Shown one piece after another: positions 18,937 through 27,273 of a stretch of DNA of 64,000 nt. The stretch's first letter is position 1; every line of letters begins with the position of its first letter. Position numbers and translations under genes: made by a program. Under the pieces are notes generated by a model, which saw only the letters and a list, made by a program, of their open reading frames with translations, ran no database searches and had not been told where the DNA came from. This DNA is from Comamonas testosteroni TK102 (GTDB taxonomy: Bacteria > Pseudomonadota > Gammaproteobacteria > Burkholderiales > Burkholderiaceae_C), in assembly GCF_000739375.1 (NCBI RefSeq), contig NZ_CP006704.1, positions 1,674,001 through 1,738,000 of the forward strand. Reading direction: 5' to 3'.

Positions 18937-20004
18937 ATGAGCAGTGAAGCCATGACAACCGCATCGCGCTACCACCCGCTGCGTGTGCGTGCAGTGATTG
19001 ACGAGACGCACGATACCAAGTCCATCGTCTTCGAAGTGCCGGGGGAGCTGGCGGAGCAGTTCAGCTATCGGCCTGGCCAGTTTCTGACATTGCGTCTGCC
19101 CATCGAAGGACGTTATGTGCCTCGCTGCTATTCCATGTCCAGCGCTCCGACGCTCGACGATGCCTTGCGCGTGACCGTCAAGCGCGTGGACAAGGGGCGA
19201 GGCTCCAACTGGGTGTGCGACCGGATCCGGGTCGGTGATTCCATCGAGCTGATGCCGCCCTCGGGCTTGTTCTCGCCGCGCAATCTGTCGCAGAACTTCT
19301 TGCTGCTGGCAGGTGGTAGCGGCATCACGCCGGTGTTCTCCATCCTGCGCACCGTGCTCAAGCAGCATCAGGGCAATGTAGTGCTGTTCTATGCCAACCG
19401 CGACGAGCGCTCGGTCATCTTCAAGAAGGACCTTCAGTTGCTGGCGGCCGAGTATCCGGATCGCCTGCAGGTCATTCACTGGCTGGACTCGGTGCAGGGT
19501 GCGCCGTCGCAAAAGCAGCTCGCTGCCTGGGCCACGCCGTGGGTGGCCGATGCGGGCCAGGCCTTTATCTGCGGGCCGGGCCCCTTCATGGATGCCGCAC
19601 AGGCCGCGATGATAGAAGCCGGCATGCCAGCCGATCAGGTGCATGTGGAGCGCTTTGTCTCCCTGCCTGACGAAGAGACCCTGCAGCAGCTGCAGGAGGC
19701 TGCAACTCCCGTGGCGGCCGCTGTCGAGCAGGCCGTGGTGCAGCTGCGCCTGGACGGCGAGGAATACGAATTCAGCTGCAGCGGCACGGAGACCATCCTG
19801 GAGGCCGGACTGCGCGCCGGCATCAACGTGCCGTACTCCTGCCAGGCCGGCATGTGCGCCTCCTGCATGTGCCAGGTACAGGACGGCAGCGTACACCTTC
19901 GTCACAACGAAGTGCTGGATGCCAAGGATCTGTCCAGGAACTGGACGCTGGCCTGTCAGTCCGTGCCCACCAGTGAAAAGCTGCGCGTCAAATTTCCGGA
20001 GTAA
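18937..20004 (+). CDS. kshB: 3-ketosteroid 9alpha-hydroxylase reductase KshB (ORF17)
   Basis: This 355-residue class IA-type oxygenase reductase has an FAD domain (YVPRCYSMSSAP near residues 62-73), an NAD domain (LAGGSGITPVFSIL near 125-138) and a C-terminal plant-type [2Fe-2S] domain with CQAGMCASCMC and a distal LACQ. It transfers electrons from NADH to the Rieske oxygenase KshA, which is not in the window. In C. testosteroni TA441 the gene at this place (ORF17) is described as this reductase. It lies 83 bases after tesI and 3 bases before scdA. Paa-type reductases share the same layout, so the name rests partly on context. Confidence 0.82.
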   Translation: MSSEAMTTASRYHPLRVRAVIDETHDTKSIVFEVPGELAEQFSYRPGQFLTLRLPIEGRYVPRCYSMSSAPTLDDALRVTVKRVDKGRGSNWVCDRIRVGDSIELMPPSGLFSPRNLSQNFLLLAGGSGITPVFSILRTVLKQHQGNVVLFYANRDERSVIFKKDLQLLAAEYPDRLQVIHWLDSVQGAPSQKQLAAWATPWVADAGQAFICGPGPFMDAAQAAMIEAGMPADQVHVERFVSLPDEETLQQLQEAATPVAAAVEQAVVQLRLDGEEYEFSCSGTETILEAGLRAGINVPYSCQAGMCASCMCQVQDGSVHLRHNEVLDAKDLSRNWTLACQSVPTSEKLRVKFPE

Positions 20005-20007
20005 TTT

Positions 20008-21630
20008 ATGTCGAAACCCAACCAGAATGCGATGCCCGAGTCCTCGCTGACCTTGCCGGGCATGCTGGCCGATGTGGTCAGCCGCTTTTCCACCCGCGCG
20101 GCGATTGTCGAAAGCGGCAAGTCCATCAGCTATGCCGAGCTGCAGCAACTGAGCCGCCAGGCCGCACGAGCCTTGATGAGCCTGGGCGTGCAGGCCGGTG
20201 ACCGGGTGGCGCTGTGGGCGCCGAATCTCAGCGAGTGGATCGTGGCCGCCTGCGGCGTGCATGCCGCAGGCGGCGTGCTGGTGCCCTTGAACACCCGGAT
20301 GAAGGGCGCCGAAGCTGCCGACATTCTGGAGCGCAGCCGCGCCAGGGTGCTGGTATGCGTGGGGGACTTTCTGAATAACTACTACCCCGATCTGCTGCAA
20401 GGTCTGCGCCCTGCCACGCTGGAGCAGGTGGTGGTGCTCGGTGACAAGGTGCTGCCCAGCGCAGACCTGAGCTGGGCGCAGTTCATGGCCAGGGCCGAGA
20501 GCACGACTGCCCAGGCCCAGCAGCAGCGCGAAGCCGGGATCAAGCCAGACGACACGGCCGACCTGATGTTCACCTCCGGCACCACAGGCCGCCCCAAGGG
20601 CGTGATGTGCGCTCACCGACCGACGATTCTGGCTTTCAAGGCCTGGTCGGAGGTGGTGGGTTTGACCGAGGGCAGCCGCTACCTGATCGTCAACCCCTTC
20701 TTCCACACCTTTGGCTACAAGGCAGGCTGGGTGGCGGCCTTGCTTCAGGGCTCCACCGTCTATCCCGAGCAGGTGTTCGATGCACAGGCCATCTTGCAGC
20801 GCATCGAGAGCGACCGCATCAGCTTCCTGCCCGGGCCGCCCACCCTGTTCCTGTCCATGCTGGCGCATCCGGGGCTCAAGGATTTCGATCTGAGTTCGCT
20901 GCAGTCCTCCGTGACTGGCGCCTCCACCGTTCCTCCCATTCTCATCAAGCGCATGCGCGAGGAGCTGGGCATCCAGAATGTCACCACGGCCTACGGCCTG
21001 ACGGAATGCGGTGGTTGCGCCACGCTCTGCGAGCCGGCCGACAATGTGGAAACCGTGGCCAATACCTGCGGCAAGGCCCTGCCCGGGACCGAGGTGCGCT
21101 GCGTCAACGAGCAGGGGCAGCCCGTGGCCCCCGGCGAGGCGGGCGAGGTGCTGCTGCGTGGCTATCACATCATGCAGGGCTACTTCGAGGACGAAAAAGC
21201 CACGGCCGAGACCATCGATGCCGATGGCTGGCTGCATACCGGCGATGTGGGCGTGCTTGACGAGCGCGGCTATCTGCGCATCACCGACCGCCTCAAGGAC
21301 ATGTTCATCGTGGGAGGCTTCAATTGCTACCCCGCAGAGATCGAGCGCATGCTCTCCAATCATCCCGAGGTGGCACAGGTCGCCGTGGTCGGAGTGGCCG
21401 ACGAGCGCATGGGTGAGGTGGGCTGTGCCTGCGTGGTGGCACGCAACGGCATCACGCTGGACAAGGAAGCCTTCACCGCCTGGTGCCGCGCGAATATGGC
21501 CAACTACAAGGTGCCGCGCTTCGTGCTGCAGCTGGACGGCCTGCCCGTCAACGCCTCCAACAAGGTGCAAAAGCGCGATCTGCTGCAGATCGTCAAGAGC
21601 CGGCTCGCGCCTGCTTCACAGCCGGCCTGA
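20008..21630 (+). CDS. scdA: Steroid C/D-ring acyl-CoA ligase ScdA (ORF18)
   Basis: This 540-residue ANL-superfamily ligase has the P-loop-like [18 protein letters not shown] near residue 190, the adenylation motif [11 protein letters not shown] near 330, the hinge [13 protein letters not shown] near 430, and the catalytic Lys in NKVQKRDL near 527. ORF18/ScdA of C. testosteroni acts on 9,17-dioxo-1,2,3,4,10,19-hexanorandrostan-5-oate, the acid released by TesD, attaching CoA so that beta-oxidation of the C/D rings can start. It is the last gene of the rightward tes operon, 3 bases after kshB. Confidence 0.85.
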   Translation: MSKPNQNAMPESSLTLPGMLADVVSRFSTRAAIVESGKSISYAELQQLSRQAARALMSLGVQAGDRVALWAPNLSEWIVAACGVHAAGGVLVPLNTRMKGAEAADILERSRARVLVCVGDFLNNYYPDLLQGLRPATLEQVVVLGDKVLPSADLSWAQFMARAESTTAQAQQQREAGIKPDDTADLMFTSGTTGRPKGVMCAHRPTILAFKAWSEVVGLTEGSRYLIVNPFFHTFGYKAGWVAALLQGSTVYPEQVFDAQAILQRIESDRISFLPGPPTLFLSMLAHPGLKDFDLSSLQSSVTGASTVPPILIKRMREELGIQNVTTAYGLTECGGCATLCEPADNVETVANTCGKALPGTEVRCVNEQGQPVAPGEAGEVLLRGYHIMQGYFEDEKATAETIDADGWLHTGDVGVLDERGYLRITDRLKDMFIVGGFNCYPAEIERMLSNHPEVAQVAVVGVADERMGEVGCACVVARNGITLDKEAFTAWCRANMANYKVPRFVLQLDGLPVNASNKVQKRDLLQIVKSRLAPASQPA

Positions 21631-21685
21631 ACAGGACTGTCTGAAAAAGCCAGGCGGTTTTCGGAAAGCGGCCGAAAATCATGGC

Positions 21686-21691
21686 TATAAT
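21686..21691 (+). promoter_or_regulatory. -10 box of the tRNA-Gly promoter
   Basis: TATAAT lies 39 bases before the mature tRNA 5' end. The matching -35 would fall near 21660-21668 and is not a good consensus. Confidence 0.5.
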
Positions 21692-21729
21692 TCAGGTCTG
21701 CTCTGTAAGGCGCGCAGCTTTTCAGAAAT

Positions 21730-21805
21730 GCGGGAATAGCTCAGTTGGTAGAGCGATACCTTGCCAAGGTATAGGTCGACGGTTCGAACCCGTTTTCCCG
21801 CTCCA
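21730..21805 (+). tRNA. tRNA-Gly (anticodon GCC)
   Basis: A complete cloverleaf: acceptor GCGGGAA/TTCCCGC, D arm GCTC/GAGC, anticodon stem ATACC/GGTAT with loop TTGCCAA, T arm GACGG-TTCGAAC-CCGTT, and an encoded CCA end. The anticodon GCC reads glycine codons. Confidence 0.97.
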
Positions 21806-21812
21806 GGTTTTG

Positions 21813-21840
21813 AAAAGGGAAGCAAAAGCTTCCCTTTTTT
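21813..21840 (+). terminator. Terminator downstream of tRNA-Gly
   Basis: AAAAGGGAAGC (21813-21823) pairs with GCTTCCCTTTT (21828-21838) around AAAA and ends in a T run. Confidence 0.85.
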
Positions 21841-21904
21841 ATTGCTTTGGTCGCCTGGCTGATGCAATACTTCCCCCTGGCGCCCGGCGCTGGTGGTGAA
21901 GTGG

Positions 21905-21937
21905 GCCTCGATGGTGAAATTGGTAGACACTTGGGAC
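21905..21937 (+). pseudogene. tRNA-Leu 5' half (truncated)
   Basis: The segment begins GCCTCGATGGTGAAATTGG and continues through TAGACAC, which is the acceptor strand, D arm and D loop of a long-variable-arm tRNA-Leu. TTGGGAC follows, as the 5' strand of the anticodon stem would. After that no anticodon loop, variable arm or T arm can be found. Gly-(Cys)-Leu tRNA clusters are common in proteobacteria, so this is likely the remains of the neighbouring gene, cut at the anticodon arm where foreign DNA begins. Confidence 0.7.
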
Positions 21938-22002
21938 GATTCGGTACTTGTGAGAATGTGGACACATGTGCTACGAGGGAAACTTTAGCCCTTGAGCAAT
22001 TT

Positions 22003-22038
22003 ATGTGTCCATTTTTTTTGCAAGAGATATGGACACAT
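22003..22038. repeat. Inverted repeat in island-edge sequence
   Basis: ATGTGTCCAT (22003-22012) and ATGGACACAT (22029-22038) form a perfect 10-base inverted repeat. GGACACAT also occurs at 21960-21967. The sequence lies between the cut tRNA-Leu and the IS remnant. It could be a hairpin, an operator or the end of a lost mobile element. Confidence 0.4.
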
Positions 22039-22154
22039 TTCAAGGAGCCTTGCTTGAATTTGTCCATATCGCTCGGAGGCAAAGCACTTATCAAGTCTGG
22101 CCAGAGCATCCCTACGCGGTTTCCTAGACTCCAATCTGGAGCCTTTGTCGGCTT

Positions 22155-22770
22155 AGAGCGGCTAACACCACCTATCCACGAAGCGTGCACAGATGATCCA
22201 GCGGCCAGTTTCAGCAACGCGTCGTGGATATCCAGCCGCCTTTCAAAGCGGATGCGCAGCTTGCCAAAGCCTGCAAACCAGCCATGTGTGCGTTCTACAA
22301 CGCAGCGATGCTTGCCTAGCTTTTCGCTGCTCTCGACACCTCGCCTGGCAATCCAGCTGGCAATGCCTCGTCGCCTGAGATAGGCGCGGCAGCGCTTGTA
22401 ATCGTAGCCTTTGTCCGCATGCAGCTTCGCCGGCCGCTTGCGTGCCAGCCCCGGCAAGCCGGCAATGGCTGGAATCGCATCCATACACTTCTCGAACATC
22501 ATGGAGTCATGCCTGTTGGCTCCACTGATGAGGATCACCAGTGGGATGCCTCTGGCATCTACGACGATATGCCGTTTGGAGCCGAGCTTGCCTCTGTCGG
22601 TGGGGTTGGGCCCGTTTCCTAGTCCACCTGAGGCTTGGCACCGAGGAGCTATCTATGCTGGCTCTGCTCCAATTAATCTGGTCATGCTCGCGCAGACGTA
22701 CCAGCATGGCTTGGTGCAAACGCTGCCAACGCCATTGTCCGTACAGCCGCTTGGCGGCCTACTGGTTCAC
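22155..22770 (-). pseudogene. IS5-family transposase remnant
   Basis: The segment is homologous to the better-preserved IS5-family element at 55992-56860. The 3' end includes the terminal repeat AGAGCGGCTAACACCA (22155-22170). Protein pieces include NRHDSMMFEKCMDAIPA, HADKGYDYKRCRAYLRR and VVERTHGWFAGFGKLR (the DDE Glu region). A 1-base deletion near the 3' end shifts the last residues, and the N-terminal 70 or so residues are missing beyond about 22770, where the XRE gene abuts. It cannot transpose on its own. Confidence 0.85.
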
Positions 22771-23037
22771 TCGGCAGCGATATCTTTTCTCTATAGCTAT
22801 CACTAGCTCAGAAAAATCAGTCTCTAGAGCTTCTGCCATTCTAAAAAGCACAACAAGTGATGGCTGTGTCTGGGCGGTTTCAATTTTTGCCACGAATGTC
22901 CGGTGAACTTGCGCCCTATGCGCAAGTTCTTCCTGACTGATCTTGCACTTGGCGCGCCGATGCTTAATTTCGATAGCAATAGCGCCTTGTATTTCTATGT
23001 CATTTGGACTTTTCATGGCGTGAAATGTCCAATGCAT
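22759..23037 (-). CDS. XRE-family HTH regulator
   Basis: This is a protein of up to 92 residues with a Cro/C1-type helix-turn-helix: ISQEELAHRAQVHRTFVAK, then IETAQTQPSLVVLFRMAEAL. The start is uncertain: ATG at 23037 or 23016, neither with a good ribosome-binding site. The last residues (RYRCRVNQ) run into the IS remnant, so the natural C-terminus may have been replaced. A palindrome CACCATTTATGGTG lies 15 bases upstream, between this gene and the divergent gene at 23114, as expected for a self-repressing regulator. Confidence 0.75.
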   Translation of the reverse strand: MHWTFHAMKSPNDIEIQGAIAIEIKHRRAKCKISQEELAHRAQVHRTFVAKIETAQTQPSLVVLFRMAEALETDFSELVIAIEKRYRCRVNQ

Positions 23038-23052
23038 GAATCACTTATGCAC

Positions 23053-23066
23053 CACCATTTATGGTG
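23053..23066. promoter_or_regulatory. Candidate operator of the XRE regulator
   Basis: CACCAT-TT-ATGGTG is a 14-base dyad in the short divergent region between the XRE gene and the gene at 23114. Binding is inferred from position. Confidence 0.45.
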
Positions 23067-23113
23067 CAAAATAGCATCTTGCTAGCAAATTTAAGTTCCT
23101 TGGAAAGGCAAAG

Positions 23114-23536
23114 ATGTCCACCTCCGCAGAAATTTCGGTCGGGCTTACGTACGCTGATGTTCAGCAAAAAATGCGTGCCAAGGATTGGTTAGAGCACCCA
23201 CTTGCAGACTTCTCGACTGAGGAGCTTGAGAGGTTAGTTCCCTGTATCCAGAAATTAGACAACTTCAGTTCCGATGCATTGCTGGGTGGTAGGTTAGGTC
23301 CTTTTTCCCTCGCTCCCGTGGCCCTTGTCTTTCACATATTTCGAAGACACCCTGCGTTGGCCAGTGCTCGGACAACTTCGCCAGAAATGCTTCCTGAGCG
23401 GCACATCGACAAGGGCCTGAAACTGTTCCTTTCATACGTCGAGCAAGAGATTTCCTCTCGACGCCAACGCGTTGACAGTGGCACGGCCTTTGAAACTCTC
23501 ATCGATGGATTCGAAAAGATCCTGTCATCAGAGTAG
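23114..23536 (+). CDS. Hypothetical protein
   Basis: This 140-residue acidic, helix-rich protein matches no family I know. A segment with DWLEHPLADFSTEELERL and a C-terminal stretch EQEISSRRQRVDSGTAFE are charged and probably helical. There is no signal peptide or membrane segment. It reads away from the XRE regulator across a dyad operator, so it may be controlled by it. Base composition is lower in GC than the steroid block. The ATG is preceded by GGAAAGGCAAAG. Confidence 0.55.
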   Translation: MSTSAEISVGLTYADVQQKMRAKDWLEHPLADFSTEELERLVPCIQKLDNFSSDALLGGRLGPFSLAPVALVFHIFRRHPALASARTTSPEMLPERHIDKGLKLFLSYVEQEISSRRQRVDSGTAFETLIDGFEKILSSE

Positions 23537-23609
23537 TTTCGCCACAGTTTTGGTTCGTCCACGATACCGCCTCAACCGATTCCTCTCGTAGTCACAAAGG
23601 ATCCTTGTG

Positions 23610-23945
23610 ATGAAAGTAGCACCCATAGATTTCCCCAGGCAGCCATGCTTCAGCGCACTCTCCGGCACTCAACCGAAATTGAGCGTTGTAGAAATAGACG
23701 GTCGCTACTACTTAGATCAGCCAAGCGAGGATGAAATCTATCAACGCTATGAGATGTGTGCTGATCTGGTTGAACAGCTTGTTGCGTACTGCAACAGGAC
23801 AAAGCAGCCTAGCCACACGTGGGAGGCACTACTAAACGCAGTAGCACTTTCATTGACGCAAAAGTCTTGGGGTCTCACCCCGGAAGAAAATGCGTGGATC
23901 ATGACCAAGCTGCGAAGTAACTTTCCTACCTCACCCAACGAGTAA
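23610..23945 (+). CDS. Hypothetical protein
   Basis: This protein has 111 residues from the ATG at 23610; AAAGGA lies 8 bases upstream, and a GTG at 23607 is an alternative. The N-terminal segment FSALSGTQPKLSVVEIDGRY has a faint resemblance to the SGxQPK loop of HipA-like proteins, but nothing else supports that. The C-terminal half (SHTWEALLNAVALSLTQKSW) is helical. It lies 73 bases after the preceding orphan gene on the same strand. Confidence 0.5.
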   Translation: MKVAPIDFPRQPCFSALSGTQPKLSVVEIDGRYYLDQPSEDEIYQRYEMCADLVEQLVAYCNRTKQPSHTWEALLNAVALSLTQKSWGLTPEENAWIMTKLRSNFPTSPNE

Positions 23946-24045
23946 AGCAACACCTGGTGGTCAGTTCACTAAAGTGGGCAACGTCAAACTCAGACTCACT
24001 CAAGGATAAGTAGCGCGCGCTGATACCTCTAAGTACCCAAGCACT

Positions 24046-24522
24046 ATGCTTAAGCCTCATCAATCAAGAGCACTGTTCTTGGACTTCGATGGAGTACTTC
24101 ATCCGCCGGAAGCCATTGCAGGAGCTAGGCCTCCTCTCACCGCGAATCAGATCAGAAAGAGCTTTCCAGACACGTTTCAACATCTGCCAACCTTGCATGA
24201 CCTTTTGCACAAGCATGATGACGTGGCCGTTGTCGTCTCTAGCTCTTGGCGCTTGTTCCTTTCGGATGCAAATCTGGTCGATTTGTTGACGCCAATTTCA
24301 ACGTGGTTTGCAGGTTCCTTAAGCAGATATAAGGGGAAGGATGAGGCTATACGTGATTGGCTGACGCATCATCAAGTCAATGATTTCGCTGTGCTGGATG
24401 ATGTTGCCCAATTTTTCTCAGAAGGCTCAAAGTCGCTGATCCTGTGTGACCCTAGGAGAGGCCTTTCTGACCCCTTAGTTCAAGGCAGAGTAAGGAAATG
24501 GCTCCAATTGGCTAGCCACTGA
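24046..24522 (+). CDS. HAD-superfamily domain protein
   Basis: This 158-residue protein has HAD motif I as LFLDFDGVLHPP (residues 10-21), motif II as VVSSSWRLF near 63-71, and a late acidic loop FAVLDDVAQFF near 118. The DFDGVLH form and small cap resemble HAD domains found in nucleic-acid repair or processing contexts rather than metabolite phosphatases. It is likely a cytosolic phosphohydrolase with unknown substrate. A second protein of the same type starts 158 bases downstream. Confidence 0.7.
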   Translation: MLKPHQSRALFLDFDGVLHPPEAIAGARPPLTANQIRKSFPDTFQHLPTLHDLLHKHDDVAVVVSSSWRLFLSDANLVDLLTPISTWFAGSLSRYKGKDEAIRDWLTHHQVNDFAVLDDVAQFFSEGSKSLILCDPRRGLSDPLVQGRVRKWLQLASH

Positions 24523-24590
24523 AAGAATTGCGTACTCAGTTGATGCCTCCAAGTGGTGGGGTTTCATTGCCAGAAGGTCTAAGTGACCAG

Positions 24591-24614
24591 AGCTCTGTAG
24601 CTCAGTTGGTGAGC
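24591..24614 (+). other. tRNA-like 5' fragment
   Basis: AGCTCTGTAGCTCAGTTGG followed by TGAGC looks like the acceptor strand and D arm (GCTC/GAGC) of a tRNA, but no anticodon or T arm follows. It may be a remnant or chance. Confidence 0.3.
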
Positions 24615-24680
24615 TGGAAGTATTGAGAGCCTTAATGTCGCCTGCTGCAAAAAACTGCATTTTTCCGAAGAAGATCGGCC

Positions 24681-25214
24681 ATGACGAACATGGACATCAA
24701 TAGGTCAGAGTCGTCTGGTTGCGGACCGGTTCTGTACCTCGATTTCGACGGCGTTTTACATCACCATAATGTGCTTTGGTCAGCATCAAAAGGGCCCTAC
24801 CTAGACGCATCTTCCAGAGACAGGTTATTCGAACATGCTCCTTTGCTAGTCAAGCTCTTGGAGCCTCATTCCGCAGTCCGCATCGTTCTGTCTACTTCCT
24901 GGGTCATGAAGTACGGTTGTCATGGTGCCGCACGCCGTCTGCCTCTTGAGTTGCGCACCAGGGTCGTCGGGGCAACCTTTCACAGCCAGATGAATCGGAC
25001 CGAATTCGAATCAGCTTACCGAGGTATGCAGGTCTGGGCAGATGTGTTTCGTCGCCGTCCATCCGATTGGCTTGCTATTGACGATGACTATCTGCAGTGG
25101 CCCGCTTGGTGTCGTGACAAGCTTGTCAGATCACATCCTGAAAAAGGTCTGGCGGATCCGGCAGTTGTAGAGCAGGTTCGACTTGGTCTGCAGCGGATCA
25201 CCCACGGCCAATGA
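24681..25214 (+). CDS. HAD-superfamily domain protein (second copy)
   Basis: This 177-residue protein has motif I as LYLDFDGVLHHH (residues 18-29), motif II as IVLSTSWVMKYG near 74-85 and an acidic loop WLAIDDDYLQWP near 130. It is built like the HAD protein just upstream but is clearly diverged, so the pair looks like an old duplication or two members of one system. The two lie in the same orientation without other genes between. Confidence 0.7.
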   Translation: MTNMDINRSESSGCGPVLYLDFDGVLHHHNVLWSASKGPYLDASSRDRLFEHAPLLVKLLEPHSAVRIVLSTSWVMKYGCHGAARRLPLELRTRVVGATFHSQMNRTEFESAYRGMQVWADVFRRRPSDWLAIDDDYLQWPAWCRDKLVRSHPEKGLADPAVVEQVRLGLQRITHGQ

Positions 25215-25641
25215 CGCTGTAACCTCAAGCCCCCTTCAAGGCTCACGAGGTGCACTCGAAGCAGTCACTCAGGTGCGGCATAACCTGTTCATGAGCCGCT
25301 TTAAACGGGCTCCACTAACCTTCGTGTTGCAACTGACAGCGACACGCTAAACCTGTCAGTTGTCAGCCCCTGCATTGGTGCTTGAAGGACCGCTATGCAA
25401 TGATTTTCCGTGTTCGTAGCTGTATTGCGACCTACCGGTCATCGCTCCATAACAGCCATCCAAGCATCAATGCTGTCGATAGCTCAATGCCGGGTTTCAT
25501 GTTAGTAGCCAACAGCCGCCGTCAGTGCGCCCGAGGGGTGTTGAAACTCCATTTTGTGGCTTTCGAATAGGCGTGGCCGACCTGGGGTAGCCATTGAGAT
25601 TCAACAGCTTCGAGCTGCCTTCGTGTTTGCAGAGGCCTGAG
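25215..25641. other. Non-coding gap with a hairpin
   Basis: No convincing gene is seen. CAACTGACAG (25330-25339) and CTGTCAGTTG (25353-25362) form a 10-base stem, but no T tract follows. The short frame at 25382-25570 has no ribosome-binding site and unusual composition. Confidence 0.5.
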
Positions 25642-26442
25642 TCAAATATCCCTGCGAATGAGCGCACCCTTGAATAGCACCGGGCCAGTCGGCCCTGTTG
25701 AACTGGGTACGCCGCCTTTCGGCTCCAGACTAATGGCCAGGGCTGGTATTGCTTTCACATCAGTCTCTTGTGCTGGGAGCTGGTCGAGTTTTCCATCACC
25801 CATGACCCCCAAGGAACGTGGCGCACCTTGCTGAGGCAAGGCCCACAATTGCAGAGACTTGTTGTCAGCCTCCTTGAAGCCGCTCACGCGCTGCAATACC
25901 AGTTGCTGGTGCCGGGGATCGAAGGTCACCAGCATGGACGCATCGGCCTTGCCATCGGCGAGCACCGCCACATATTGAATTTGGGGGGCCGCCTGCAATT
26001 CAGCCTGCGCCATCTGGAGTTGAGTCTGTAACGCAGACAGTTTCTGCTGCGAGTCATCCCTGAGTCCTTGATGCGACCAAAGCCCCACCGAGATAGCCGC
26101 CACCGTGGCTAAACCGCCTGCCATTGCCAGTCCACGCCACCATGCGAGTGTCGGCCATGCCGACTTCGATGCAGTTTCACGCTGCCTAGCCAACTTGGCT
26201 TTGGCAGTTTCGGCCTGCAGTAGGTTGGCAATGCGTGTCCAGACCACTGCATCGGGCTGCACCGGAGTCTGGACTTCGGAGAGGGCCGACCAGCGGCCTT
26301 GCCACAGCAAGGCTGCCGCACGCACCTGAGGATACTCGCGTGCCAGTTGCTCAAAGCGACGGCGTGCCCCTCCGTGCAAAGTTCCCAGTGAATAGGAGGC
26401 AGCCAGGCGGTCAAGTAATTCAGGGTTTTGGGTCAGATTCAT
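25642..26442 (-). CDS. Anti-sigma factor, RskA type
   Basis: This 266-residue protein has an N-terminal zinc-less anti-sigma domain (LLDRLAASYSLGTLHG, residues 9-24), one membrane helix at about residues 104-122, and a C-terminal periplasmic RskA domain with ADASMLVTFDPRHQQLVLQR and a LQLWALPQQG motif. It should hold the ECF sigma factor encoded 18 bases upstream and release it on an envelope signal. The gene order sigma then anti-sigma is usual. Confidence 0.88.
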   Translation of the reverse strand: MNLTQNPELLDRLAASYSLGTLHGGARRRFEQLAREYPQVRAAALLWQGRWSALSEVQTPVQPDAVVWTRIANLLQAETAKAKLARQRETASKSAWPTLAWWRGLAMAGGLATVAAISVGLWSHQGLRDDSQQKLSALQTQLQMAQAELQAAPQIQYVAVLADGKADASMLVTFDPRHQQLVLQRVSGFKEADNKSLQLWALPQQGAPRSLGVMGDGKLDQLPAQETDVKAIPALAISLEPKGGVPSSTGPTGPVLFKGALIRRDI

Positions 26443-26460
26443 GATGTTGACTCCTGGCGC

Positions 26461-27036
26461 TCAAACATGGCGTGCCATGCATTTGCGCAGTTGCTCTAGG
26501 CTGCGGCGCATCCATGTCTTGACCGTGCCCAGCGGCAGCTTCAGGCTGCTGGCCAGTTCGCTATGACTTAAATCATTCAGATAGGCCAGGCTCACCACCT
26601 GGCGCTGTGGCTGCTCCAGCTTTTCTAGACACTGATGCAAGACCACGGCTTGTTCACTGGCCTCCACCAATTGCATTGGTCCTTGCGCGTCCTTGTCCTG
26701 GGGCAACTCCTCAAAGTCCTCAATCGGTAAATTGAGATGCAGGCGCTCGGCTCTGCGCCGGCGCAAAAAGTCCAGGGCCCGGCTGCGCACCAGCATGCCC
26801 ATCCAGGCCAGGGGCGGGCTGAGTGAGTCCCGGTAGGCCCCCGCACTGCGCCAGATTCCCAGAAAGCTCTCTTGCAGCACATCCTCGGCCCACTCCTTGT
26901 TTCCGAGTATGCGCAAAGCTAGGCCATACAGCCGCGAGGCGGTCTGGTCGTACAGCAGCTTGAGAGCAACCTCGTCCCGGGTTGCTACGCGGTCGATCAA
27001 GTCCATCAGTTGGTTGTCCGGTGTTTGGGCGCTCAT
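26461..27036 (-). CDS. ECF sigma factor (SigK-like)
   Basis: This 191-residue protein has sigma region 2 at about residues 25-90 (LALRILGNKEWAEDVLQE, then WMGMLVRSRALDFLRRRR) and region 4 at about 135-185 (QRQVVSLAYLNDLSHSELA, then GTVKTWMRRSLEQLRK). It pairs with the RskA-type anti-sigma downstream. It is divergent from the ferritin-like gene at 27274, a likely target together with the stress genes further right. Such sigma/RskA pairs answer redox or light-derived oxidative stress in other bacteria; that role here is inference. Confidence 0.9.
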   Translation of the reverse strand: MSAQTPDNQLMDLIDRVATRDEVALKLLYDQTASRLYGLALRILGNKEWAEDVLQESFLGIWRSAGAYRDSLSPPLAWMGMLVRSRALDFLRRRRAERLHLNLPIEDFEELPQDKDAQGPMQLVEASEQAVVLHQCLEKLEQPQRQVVSLAYLNDLSHSELASSLKLPLGTVKTWMRRSLEQLRKCMARHV

Positions 27037-27273
27037 GCAGCCATTTTGATCAGTAAGACCAGCTTCATGCTCTGCTGTTGGATAACTGCCAAGGCATGTT
27101 GCAGTTCCTGGTAATCACCTATACGCAGCAACCCAGCCACTGGATTTGGACAACGCGCGAAATGGCTGAAAAAATTTTTCAAAAACTTGAATCCACCGCT
27201 CAAAAGGCTGCGTATTCCAAGCGTCGGACATCAAAACCGATAGACACATCCCCACAGTCAACCAGGAGTCATC

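Noticed and set aside
15218..18964. Very long open frames antisense to tesH/tesI (and similar ones opposite the RND gene at 1478-4060 and opposite kshB/scdA at 18712-21570)
   Set aside because: They mirror codon structure of real high-GC genes on the other strand, have His/Gln/Ala-rich low-complexity translations and no start signals.
24591..24614. Functional tRNA gene
   Set aside because: Only a D-arm-like hairpin and acceptor-like 5' strand; no anticodon stem, T arm or matching 3' acceptor.
23114..25214. Integron gene-cassette array
   Set aside because: The row of small same-strand genes suggested it, but no attC-like sites (GTTRRRY...RYYYAAC) are visible between them.
25382..25570. Small gene after the HAD pair
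   Set aside because: No start signal or family; lies in a gap with only a hairpin.
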